From positions 1-9,377 of the forward strand of contig JAJBTR010000044.1 of assembly GCA_020860745.1 (NCBI GenBank): 9,377 nucleotides of DNA, in the 5' to 3' direction. The notes beneath the pieces are model-generated. The model was not told the origin of the DNA. It saw only the letters and a list, made by a program, of their open reading frames with translations, and did not search any database. Position numbers and translations under genes: made by a program. This document shows, in pieces, positions 1-8,100 of this stretch. Positions within the stretch are counted from its first letter, which is position 1. The number at the start of each line of letters is the position of its first letter. The DNA comes from Lachnospiraceae bacterium (GTDB lineage: Bacteria > Bacillota > Clostridia > Lachnospirales > Lachnospiraceae).

Positions 1-2394
1 TGCGCAGCTGCGCTTGCTGCAGTGATGGGAATTTCCATGGCGTCATCGGCAGGGAACGATGCATTTGCAGCGAGTTCTGCCCGTACAGACAATACCACGG
101 CAGCGGACAACGACCTGGAAAATGCTGACATCATTGATGAGGCAAAAACCGGGTCACTTACAATCCGGAAGTATGATACTACTGCGGCGACTGCAGCGGG
201 TATCGGTACCGGCGGATTTACATCCAATGGGGAGCAGAATGAAGATGCAGAGGGGGAACTGGCTCAATACGCGATGGAGGGTGTGCAGTTTAGTTATCTG
301 AAAGTCGGTGAAATTGAGACTTATACTGCGGACGGCACCATATATGTCGTTTATGAAATTCCGGAAAAGCTGGCGGAAATTTTGGAATTGCCGGAGGACA
401 GCGCGACTGATATGGAGGTGACTGCCGCAGGATGTGATAATACGGGAGTGCTGCATTTCACGTCCACGCAGATTAATGACGCATTGGAAGAACTGTTGAT
501 GGCGGATGATGTGCAGGCGAAAAATGCGTTAGAGGAGTATCTGTATGATTATGGAACACAGGATTCCACTATTGATCAGGGAACATATATACAGAATAAT
601 GTGAAAGCGGTGAATATGCCGAAGACGGACGCAGATGGTCTGACCAATGTGAGCGGGCTGGAACTGGGGCTTTACCTGGTTGTGGAGACGGAGGTTCCTG
701 AACAGGTAACGGAGACAGTTAATCCGTGGTTCGCGTCGCTTCCTTTTACAGATTCTGACGGTGAAGAGTGGTTGTATGATATGTACTGCTACCCTAAAAA
801 TCAGAGTGGGAATCCTACGTTAGATAAATCTGTGAGAAATGCTTATTCTAACACAGGAACGTTTGATAAAAACGGCGATATTGTGTCCGGTGAAGAATAT
901 GAGTCCGGAAAGACTTCAAAATCTCTGGTTGTATATAACCAGGATGATTCAGAATATGCCGCCGGCGATAAGGACGACAGTACCTATGTGGCGAACAGGG
1001 GCGGCTATACAGGTGACGGTGTTACAGCCGGAGCGGGAGCGGTACAGGAAATAAGTGCTGACTATACCTATGCGGACACTGCGACTGCTTCCGAAGGGGA
1101 TCTTCTGGATTATATTCTGGTATCGCGTATTCCGCATATTTCCAGTAAGGCAACTTATCTGAGCGAGTATACTTTTACTGATACTCTGGGGGCGGGGCTT
1201 ACCTATAATGATGATGTCAAGATTGCATTCTATCATACTGCTGCGGATGCAAATGCGAATAATACGGCGGCTGCGGATTTGATCTGGAATCTGTCGGACG
1301 GAACCTATGCGTCCAGATTCGCGGAGGTTACTGTGTATGATGCAGCGTTTAATACGTATACCGGAGATGGATCCACGCAGCTGGTTGTTTCTATGACGGA
1401 AGCCGGACTGAACGTTATCAATGGTACGGAGAATGCCATTACAGAGGAGGGTGCGGAGAGCAATCTGGACGGTTTGTCTGATTATTATATGGTGGTTTAC
1501 TACACCGTTACAGTGAACACAGATGATTCTGCCATTCTCGGTGACGAAGGGAACCCGAACAATGTTACATTGGTATGGAGCAGGACATCAAATGGTTATT
1601 ATAACATGCTGGAGGACAAAAATTATGTGTACAGCTATGGTATTGATCTGACCAAGGAATTCTCAGATAGTAAAGGAGATCCGACCGCAGTCATGTTTAA
1701 CCTGTATAACAATACAGACGGATATTATGTAGCGGTTGAACCGGCCGTTGATTCTGCAGGGGATATTATAGCAGGAAAATATTATGTAACCGGGAAGACG
1801 GTCAGTCAGGATGACAGCAGCGAATCGACGACAGTTTTTGCGCCGGCATCGGATGGAACGCTTGTGATTGAAGGACTGGAGGCGGATTCCTATTCACTGA
1901 CGGAGCTCAGAACCGATCAGGGATATACTTTGCTTCGTGATCCTGTGACAATTGTGATTACTTCGACAGATCGCGACATCATTGCTTCTGTTGCGGGGGT
2001 GGCCGGCCTTACAGCGGACGTGGCGGAAGAGATTATCAGAAATTATCATGGCGGAATCTATGATGAAAACGGGAATCTGATCGATTCTCCCGCTGAGGCG
2101 ACGGCGAATGGGCGTATGATCGGCGGTACGGATATCTATGTCGGTGATATCCTGCCTGCGACGGCAACTGTCGATGGGATTGCAGCAAAAATGGCTGACA
2201 GGGATCTCTCAGAGGAGCTTCTGACGACAGATTCTGAATCCAGTGCGAATGCATCGGTTATTGTCTCTATTACCAATCATAAGAGTTTCCGGCTTCCGCA
2301 AACAGGAGGATCCGGGTTATATGCGATCACCATTCTTGGCATTATTCTGGCTGTGCTGGGAATTATGATATCCAGAAAAGAAAAGAAATGCTGA
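1..2394 (+). CDS. Major (backbone) pilin, LPXTG-anchored, 5'-truncated by the window
   Basis: This is the shaft subunit of a sortase-assembled pilus, exported and cross-linked on the cell surface. The reading frame is open from base 1, and the first residues (CAAALAAVMGISMA, then AFA-AS) are the hydrophobic core and cleavage region of a signal peptide. The true start is therefore upstream, and the GTG at 22 is not it. Counting residues from base 1: an N-terminal domain covers about 50-255. A pilin motif W257-x8-K266 (YPKN) carries the lysine that class C sortases link to the next subunit. A D2-type fimbrial isopeptide domain follows (about 270-540; K276 and N521 are candidate bond partners). 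A C-terminal CnaB domain comes next, with K552, E635 in the E-box YSLTEL, and N759. The end is LPQTG (765-769), a membrane helix and a basic tail. About 90 extra residues lie between E-box and last strand. Subunit type is confident; isopeptide pairs are inferred. Confidence 0.93.
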   Translation, partial: CAAALAAVMGISMASSAGNDAFAASSARTDNTTAADNDLENADIIDEAKTGSLTIRKYDTTAATAAGIGTGGFTSNGEQNEDAEGELAQYAMEGVQFSYLKVGEIETYTADGTIYVVYEIPEKLAEILELPEDSATDMEVTAAGCDNTGVLHFTSTQINDALEELLMADDVQAKNALEEYLYDYGTQDSTIDQGTYIQNNVKAVNMPKTDADGLTNVSGLELGLYLVVETEVPEQVTETVNPWFASLPFTDSDGEEWLYDMYCYPKNQSGNPTLDKSVRNAYSNTGTFDKNGDIVSGEEYESGKTSKSLVVYNQDDSEYAAGDKDDSTYVANRGGYTGDGVTAGAGAVQEISADYTYADTATASEGDLLDYILVSRIPHISSKATYLSEYTFTDTLGAGLTYNDDVKIAFYHTAADANANNTAAADLIWNLSDGTYASRFAEVTVYDAAFNTYTGDGSTQLVVSMTEAGLNVINGTENAITEEGAESNLDGLSDYYMVVYYTVTVNTDDSAILGDEGNPNNVTLVWSRTSNGYYNMLEDKNYVYSYGIDLTKEFSDSKGDPTAVMFNLYNNTDGYYVAVEPAVDSAGDIIAGKYYVTGKTVSQDDSSESTTVFAPASDGTLVIEGLEADSYSLTELRTDQGYTLLRDPVTIVITSTDRDIIASVAGVAGLTADVAEEIIRNYHGGIYDENGNLIDSPAEATANGRMIGGTDIYVGDILPATATVDGIAAKMADRDLSEELLTTDSESSANASVIVSITNHKSFRLPQTGGSGLYAITILGIILAVLGIMISRKEKKC
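769..801 (+). other. Pilin motif (W-x3-M-x-C-YPKN) in the backbone pilin
   Basis: The peptide WLYDMYCYPKN fits the known pilin motif WxxxVxVYPKN with Met and Cys replacing the two valines. The lysine codon is at 796-798. In characterised pili this lysine attacks the acyl-enzyme formed on the LPXTG motif of the next subunit, which makes the covalent shaft. It is the main reason for calling this protein a polymerising backbone subunit and not a simple wall-anchored protein. Confidence 0.85.
2293..2307 (+). other. LPQTG sorting signal of the backbone pilin
   Basis: LPQTG is followed by a hydrophobic stretch of about 20 residues and the tail SRKEKKC. This is the standard tripartite cell-wall sorting signal: the sortase cuts between Thr and Gly. 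Confidence 0.95.
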
Positions 2395-3242
2395 TAAAGA
2401 GATATTGGAAACCCGCATGCATCACGGCTACAGGAATTGTTTTGATATTATATCCGTTCATCAGCAACTGGGTTTATGATCGGGCGGTGCAGTCGGAAGT
2501 TTCTGCTTATGAAGTGATGGCGGAGGATGCTTCTGATAAAGAGATTGCAGCGATGTTTGCCGCGGCCAGAGCATATAATGAGCAGGTGACAGATCTGAAA
2601 GTGACGATCACAGATCCTTTTATTGAGTCGAATGAGGAGGAGGCGGACAACTATTATGATATCTTTCATCCGGATGATTCCGGTGTTATGTGTTTTGTCA
2701 GGATACCGAAAATAAATGTCTGTCTGCCTGTGTATCACGGTACCGATGCCTCAGTCCTGGAAAAAGGGGCGGGGCATATTCAGGGGACAGCTTTTCCAAC
2801 GGGAGACGAGGGAATCCGTCCTGTGATATCAGCACATACGGGCATTAACAAGGCAAAGATGTTTTCTGATCTGACAGAACTGGAGAAAGGAGATCTTTTC
2901 ATTCTTGTTGTACAGAATGAGACATTTGCGTATGAGGTCTGTGATATAAGGGTGATTCTTCCGGAGGATATATCGGTGTTAACTGCGGAAAAAGGGAGAG
3001 ATCTTGTGACGTTGATGACCTGCACCCCATATGGTGTCAATACGCATCGCCTTATTGTGACAGGAGAGCGTACAGACTACGAAAAAGGTATGGAGAACAG
3101 CATTGAGGCTAATTCAGAAAGCTCCCGGTGGATGAGGGCATATCGCCGTGCTCTGATGATCGGCATCGTGGTTACCGCTGGTCTGCTTTTGTTTCAAATA
3201 TTGTGCGCACGTATAGGGAAGAAAAGGATGGGAGTAATATGA
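2388..3242 (+). CDS. Class C (pilus-polymerising) sortase, complete catalytic triad
   Basis: This is a membrane-bound cysteine transpeptidase that joins pilin subunits, cutting LPXTG-type signals and transferring the acyl group to the pilin-motif lysine. In 284 residues it shows an N-terminal membrane segment (about 10-28), a lid motif DPF (76-78), catalytic H150 in SAHTG, C212 in TLMTC, and R221 in THRLIVTG. A second membrane helix (about 255-273) precedes a basic tail. The DPF lid and the C-terminal membrane anchor mark class C. The ATG overlaps the end of the pilin gene by 7 bp and has only an A-rich, weak Shine-Dalgarno region, so translation is probably coupled to the pilin. Its backbone partner is presumably the pilin just upstream. 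It is the only sortase in the window with an intact active site. Confidence 0.95.
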   Translation: MLIKRYWKPACITATGIVLILYPFISNWVYDRAVQSEVSAYEVMAEDASDKEIAAMFAAARAYNEQVTDLKVTITDPFIESNEEEADNYYDIFHPDDSGVMCFVRIPKINVCLPVYHGTDASVLEKGAGHIQGTAFPTGDEGIRPVISAHTGINKAKMFSDLTELEKGDLFILVVQNETFAYEVCDIRVILPEDISVLTAEKGRDLVTLMTCTPYGVNTHRLIVTGERTDYEKGMENSIEANSESSRWMRAYRRALMIGIVVTAGLLLFQILCARIGKKRMGVI

Positions 3243-4204
3243 GAGGAAAAAATCGGGGGACTTTTTTTCTACTTGCCGGTTTTATAATCTTTGCTGCACC
3301 TTTCCTGTTGAATTGCGGATTCAGAATCTGGTCCGGAGGAGCTAAGAGAGCATTTGAGGCGGCGAACAGCGAAATACTATGGGAGGAAAATGCAGCCGGG
3401 GAAAGTGAGTACGGCAAAGCTTTACAGGAAGAGTCCGCGGTGGGGAAAATTGAAAGCACAGTGGAGAAAGCTGCCGGATATCGGGTGATTCAGGGGACGG
3501 AAAAGTTGTTTACACAGATTGCAGAATATAATGCATATTTATCGGAAGAAGGTCAGGCTAATATCATGGACACCCAGTCTGTGATACAGACGCCGTCTGG
3601 TATTGACGGTCTGGAAAACGGGATGTTCGGATATGTCACGATTCCGGCTATGGATGTGGAACTGCCGTTATATATCGGTGCATCTGATTCAAATCTTGCA
3701 AAGGGAGCTGCAGTTCTGGGAGCGACCTCTTTGCCGGTTGGCGGTAATAATACGAACAGCGTGATTGCGGGACACAGGGGATATCGCGGGATACCGTATT
3801 TCAGAGAGATAGAAAAATTATCTGTGGGGGATAGCGTATTTGTCACAAATCCCTGGGAAACACTTGCATACCGGGTAGAGGCTATTGATATCGTAGATCC
3901 ATATGATAATGATGCGATCAGGATACGGGAAGGGAAGGATATGGTAACACTTCTCACCTACCATCCTTACCGTTCTCACGGGACATACCGGTACGTGGTC
4001 TATTGTGTAAGAGAAGAAAGCCGGGAAAGCCAGGATGCGGCAGCGGCGGCAGATGTGGGTTCTGATGCGATTTTTTCTTCTGATGGAGAAGAATATGAAT
4101 GTTCGGCATATGATATTGCATTGGAGAAAGTGTTACGGGCTGTGTGCGGAGCATTTTTTGTTCTGATATTTCTGGTATATTCTGTAAGAAAAAATCAGAA
4201 GTAA
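3239..4204 (+). CDS. Class C sortase homologue with the catalytic Cys replaced by Tyr (likely pseudo-enzyme)
   Basis: This 321-residue sortase homologue has an N-terminal membrane segment (about 8-26) and a C-terminal one (about 299-315). The fold motifs are well kept: GYVTIPAMDVELPLYIGAS, H179 in IAGHRG, R251 in TYRYVVYC. The block that should read TLxTC reads TLLTY, so the nucleophile position 241 is tyrosine (TAC at 3959-3961; one base from TGC). The place of the class C lid reads DTQSVIQTPS and lacks the usual aromatic D-x-W/F residue. I chose the ATG at 3239 because it makes an ATGA overlap with the stop of the upstream sortase and has GGGAG and AAGGA upstream. The in-frame ATG at 3128 would overlap that gene by 115 bp. 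No frameshift or stop is present, so the gene is otherwise intact. It may be a scaffold or regulatory partner, a decaying gene, or show a base-call error. Confidence 0.9.
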   Translation: MRGKNRGTFFLLAGFIIFAAPFLLNCGFRIWSGGAKRAFEAANSEILWEENAAGESEYGKALQEESAVGKIESTVEKAAGYRVIQGTEKLFTQIAEYNAYLSEEGQANIMDTQSVIQTPSGIDGLENGMFGYVTIPAMDVELPLYIGASDSNLAKGAAVLGATSLPVGGNNTNSVIAGHRGYRGIPYFREIEKLSVGDSVFVTNPWETLAYRVEAIDIVDPYDNDAIRIREGKDMVTLLTYHPYRSHGTYRYVVYCVREESRESQDAAAAADVGSDAIFSSDGEEYECSAYDIALEKVLRAVCGAFFVLIFLVYSVRKNQK

Positions 4205-4246
4205 ATTTTCAACGTATTCGCAACGTGGGTAAAGGAGAGGTAATGA

Positions 4247-5176
4247 ATGGGAAAAAACAGATTTAGAAAACGCCTGATCAAGGCGGTGGTCGGTGCTATG
4301 GCGGTGACTCTGGGGATGATGGCCGGTTATGGAAAGACAGATGTGATGGCAGCCGCCGGGGAGTCTGCTGTTACCTGGAAAACCGTATTGCAGAGCATTG
4401 ATAACAGCAATGTCTATGTATATGACGGAGATAATATGGACACAACCCTGAATAACCGGCTTGTTGGAAAGTCCGGTTCGCTCTGGGGATTTATCATGAA
4501 TGGAAAGGTTGATACAGGATATACCGGTGTTGCGGGCAACCTTAACGGTTGGTGGAAGGTAGAGTCCGGATGGGTTGATTTTTCAGAATCCGGAGTGACA
4601 CAGGCGGGGGCAGTGAGATATCCGCTGAATACATGGAGTTCTGCGTGGTACAGTTTTTCTAACGGCAAGGTGCAGGTTGGAGATAATGATACGATCATCA
4701 GGAACGATAACGGCTGGTGGTATGTCATTGACGGAAATGTAGATTTTTCTTACAGCGGCTTTGGCCAGAATGCAAACGGCGCATGGTATGTGAGAAACGG
4801 CTCAGTATCTTTTTCGGATTATGGTATCTATACTGATGCAGGCAACAAGCTGGGATATGGCGCCGGAGAGCGGTATCTGGTGATTGACAGCATGGTTCAG
4901 GAGGGGATGGAGTACGATGTGGTGAGAGTGAGCGGAAGCAATAACGGTACGGATGCCTGGTGGTATGTCAGCAACGGCCGTGTTATTATCGGCCCTACGG
5001 TCGCAAAGAATGTCAACGGCTGGTGGTATATTGATACCGAAGGGAAAGTGGATTTCACCTATAATGGCGCGGCAAGCAACGCAAACGGCACATGGTATAT
5101 ATCCGGCGGAAAGGTGGATTTCGGCTACAGCGGTTCCGCATACGGATATACTTTTGTAAACGGGAAAGCGCAGTGA
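4247..5176 (+). CDS. Secreted aromatic-repeat (NGWWY-type, cell-surface binding) protein
   Basis: This 309-residue protein has a signal peptide (basic MGKNRFRKRLIKA, hydrophobic core, cleavage near VMA-AA, about residue 36). It then consists almost wholly of about eight degenerate repeats of 21-22 residues with the pattern NGWWYV-x2-G-x-VDF-x-Y-x-G. These resemble the aromatic wall- or glucan-binding repeats found in many clostridial secreted proteins. There is no catalytic domain, LPXTG motif or membrane anchor, so it should bind its target non-covalently. The ATG at 4247 follows AAAGGAG (4231-4237) by 9 nt; the ATG at 4243 is out of frame and soon hits a stop. A 42-bp gap separates it from the sortase homologue and a 12-bp gap from the next gene, so it sits inside the pilus operon. 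A role in holding or decorating the pilus is inference; the binding partner is unknown. Confidence 0.85.
   Translation: MGKNRFRKRLIKAVVGAMAVTLGMMAGYGKTDVMAAAGESAVTWKTVLQSIDNSNVYVYDGDNMDTTLNNRLVGKSGSLWGFIMNGKVDTGYTGVAGNLNGWWKVESGWVDFSESGVTQAGAVRYPLNTWSSAWYSFSNGKVQVGDNDTIIRNDNGWWYVIDGNVDFSYSGFGQNANGAWYVRNGSVSFSDYGIYTDAGNKLGYGAGERYLVIDSMVQEGMEYDVVRVSGSNNGTDAWWYVSNGRVIIGPTVAKNVNGWWYIDTEGKVDFTYNGAASNANGTWYISGGKVDFGYSGSAYGYTFVNGKAQ
4475..5143 (+). repeat. Tandem degenerate coding repeats (about eight units of 63-69 nt)
   Basis: Units at protein residues about 77-98, 99-118, 132-153, 154-175, 176-195, 234-255, 256-278 and 279-299 share an aromatic pair, a Gly turn and VDF. Some units remain close at DNA level: the 15-mer AACGGCTGGTGGTAT occurs at 4709-4723 and again at 5015-5029, and GCAAACGGC precedes the next unit in both places. 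This points to duplication of a two-repeat block. A stretch at residues 196-233 breaks the pattern. Confidence 0.8.
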
Positions 5177-5188
5177 GGAGGAAAGTTA

Positions 5189-8100
5189 ATGAAAGGTTCT
5201 AAAGCAAAAAGAGTGTTGATTGCGGCTGTTACCGGTCTGTTCCTTTGTATGGCAGCGGTCCGGATTTGGGGATTTCCGGACATTTCCCTGGCCGCGCAGG
5301 TTGAGACAGGCGCTGGATTGGAAGAGGAAAGCACAGGTGTGTCAGGGGGCGGGACAGACCCGGTGCTGGAGCAATATATCCTGGAGCATATGAATCCGGA
5401 TTATGTGGGAGACGGAGAGACCCTTGCTCTGGTGAATGCGCTCCTGGTGAAACAGACATATTTTAATGCGGATGCCGTGGAGGACGGTGATTCGATTGAT
5501 TCCATTATGGGTCTCATTGAGAACGGGGGAGACGACCAGGAAGAGGCTCTTGACAAGTATATCATGCAGACGGGTGATTATACCGCGGTATACGAAGTGA
5601 GCGGTGAAAATGGTTATTATATCGCCTACGCGGATACCATGCAGGATAATCCGGATTCCGAGACGCGCGAAGCAGTTTTTGCCATGAATGATACCGGCGC
5701 GCAGATTCTGGAAGGCTGTATTTATGATAGTAAGAGCGGGCTTGTCTATATTCCGAAAGAGTATTTTTTCGACGAGGATGGAAGCGTCTGGCTTTTCCCT
5801 GTTCAGGTACAGTTTATGCAGATTCTGGACACAGATTGCAATACCACGGAAGTGACCGCAGTCGTGGGGAACGGGGAGGAGATTACTTCCACAATATCAA
5901 GTGATGTGTCTTTTTACGATACTGATACTACTATGCAGACAGAGGCCGGCATGGATGCGGATCATATTTCCGTGTATGTCAACGGGACGCCGGTCAGTGA
6001 AGACAGTTTTGCGTATGAAAGTGAGAGCGGAGAATTGACAATTCACGCATTCCCTTCCGGTGTGGAAAATGTCTACGTGGAGACATCAGAGGAAACTGTG
6101 GCAGGAAGCCTGATCGACAAAATGAGAAATCTGCTGGGCAATGCAGGTGTTTATACGGAGGCGTTTGCAGTCAGTTACAGTTCTATGGATTATTTCGCAA
6201 CAAACATTGATGTCAGCAATATCAGCGTGGATCAGGTGTGGACCGGTACGGCCGGAGTGATTTATTCGGACTCTACATCAGCAAACGGTACGTACGGCGC
6301 ATATCTGGACGATTCGGATATTGCAAATCTTCAGGCGGCTATTTACAGTGGAGGAAGTGCAGGAGTGGATCTTGAAACGGTGTACTCTCTGAGTGATTCC
6401 AGGTATTGTACAACCCGCGTATATCTTGGCAAAGGAGAGACTGCAACGATAAATGGGAGCGTCTACAGTCCGATCAGTACTCTGTTTACCCCGTTTGCCG
6501 GGATTAGCAAGGCGATTGCGATGGAATGCTGTCATGTCAATGCGTTTGGCATTTCGTCGGCCGGAGCGGAGCAGGGACGCCTGTATACCAACAAGCTGGT
6601 GCGTGTACGCTGCCTGTATAAAGGAGTGGATTCCGATGGATATGAATATGCGGTATTTGGTATTGTGACGCAGACGATTAACACGCAGTCGGGAACTGCT
6701 ATCTTTAAGGTTCGCGGTGACACGGAGCCAGAAAATCCTGTAATCTCGACAGCCTATTATAAGGCGCGTCAGGCATATCTGCCATCTCTGGATATCTACA
6801 TAAAAAAGGAGGATTGCGACACGGGAGAAGTTCTCAAGGGTGCAGAATTTAAGGTTTATATGGATGGAACCGAGATGGGAACGGTCACCACAGACGGTAA
6901 TGGAAGGGCTGTCTATCATTGGACAGGAACTGTGCTTTATACATCTTATTCGACTTATTCTCAAAGATTCTGTGCGAACTATAACCGGATCAGTGCAGAG
7001 GATAAAACAAAATATTCTTCTGTGGAATCCTCTCGTTCGAGCGCCTATACCTATGCAAAAAGTCAGGTTAACATTTCTTTATCTGAGAAACTGGAAAATC
7101 TGAAAAAAACAACACATACATGGACAATTAAAGAGACCGGTTCGCCGGAGAATTATTATCTGAATACAGAGTTGTTTGAACAGAAAATTGCGGTCAGCAC
7201 AACTGCGATTGAAGTTACGTTTTCGGACGAGCCCTATGGATATGCGAATCTCGAGAAAGAATCGGGTAATAAAGGGATTACGGATGGCAATGATTGTTAC
7301 TCTCTGGAAGGAGCGGTGTATGGCGTCTATGCTGCCTTGGCGGATGCCGAAGCAGATACAAACCGTGCGGCCACATTGACAACGGATGAAGAGGGAAAAA
7401 CGAATACTGTAGATTTACGTGCAGGGACATATTATGTGAAAGAGGTAACAGCATCCTGCGGTTATTCGCTGGACCCTCAGATATATGAGACAAGTGTAGA
7501 GAAAGGGAAAACGACAACGATAAATTCTGAAGATCCGCCGGATTATGATTCGACCGGGCTTATACTGACAAAGCTGCAGGAGAACACAGATTTTAATGCT
7601 GGTCATAATAAACTGTATTTGTCTTATCTGAATGAATATTTTCCGGATATGAGCGGTGCACAGTTTACGGTAAAGTATTATGACGCACAGTATTCCGATC
7701 TGAGTGAGGTGGAGTCTTCGCACCTGCAGAGGACATGGGTGATACAGACAAAGGCTGTATGCGGGACATGTGATCGTTTGTTTGACGACAGAGATACCTG
7801 CGTGTCGCATATGCAGTCTGAGCATGGGATTACGGTAAAATATGATATCACCTACACGGCTGAACTGACAGATGCATATCTTGCTTCCGGTTCTGATTCT
7901 CTGTATTATGATTCATCGGGTGCGTCTGTATTGCCATTGGGAACAATTACCGTGGAGGAAAGCGGAGCCGCGTGGGGATATCTGATTTCGGGAGCATATG
8001 TTACAGCGGAGGATGGTTCTCTTATTAGCGATAACGGCGGCGTGGTGCTGATGAATATCAGCACGGATCATGATGCAGGAGAAGCCGTGACCGGCGGCGG

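Noticed and set aside
22..2394. GTG at 22 (or ATG at 25) as the true start of the pilin
   Set aside because: The frame is open to base 1, and the residues before and after the GTG form one continuous signal-peptide core. The basic n-region is missing, so the gene begins upstream of the window.
3128..3241. Longer N-terminus of the second sortase from ATG 3128
   Set aside because: It would overlap the first sortase by 115 bp and add a polar stretch before the membrane anchor. The ATG at 3239 has the ATGA overlap and a ribosome binding site.
3989..4009. C256 in RYVVYC as a replacement nucleophile for the altered sortase
   Set aside because: This Cys lies on the strand carrying the catalytic Arg and I recall it as common in this sortase subfamily alongside the normal Cys, so it is unlikely to replace it without structural evidence.
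4243..4266. ATG at 4243 as start of the repeat protein
   Set aside because: It is out of frame and reaches a TAG after seven codons.
5189..5260. Lipoprotein signal in the large surface protein (Cys at residue 20)
   Set aside because: The residues before the Cys (LFL) do not fit a lipobox, and a normal cleavage site follows at SLAA-Q; the protein also carries its own C-terminal anchor.
6278..6964. Long minus-strand open frame (228 codons) within the large surface protein
   Set aside because: It lies wholly opposite a strong coding region, has no ribosome binding site that I could see and its translation shows no domain-like pattern.
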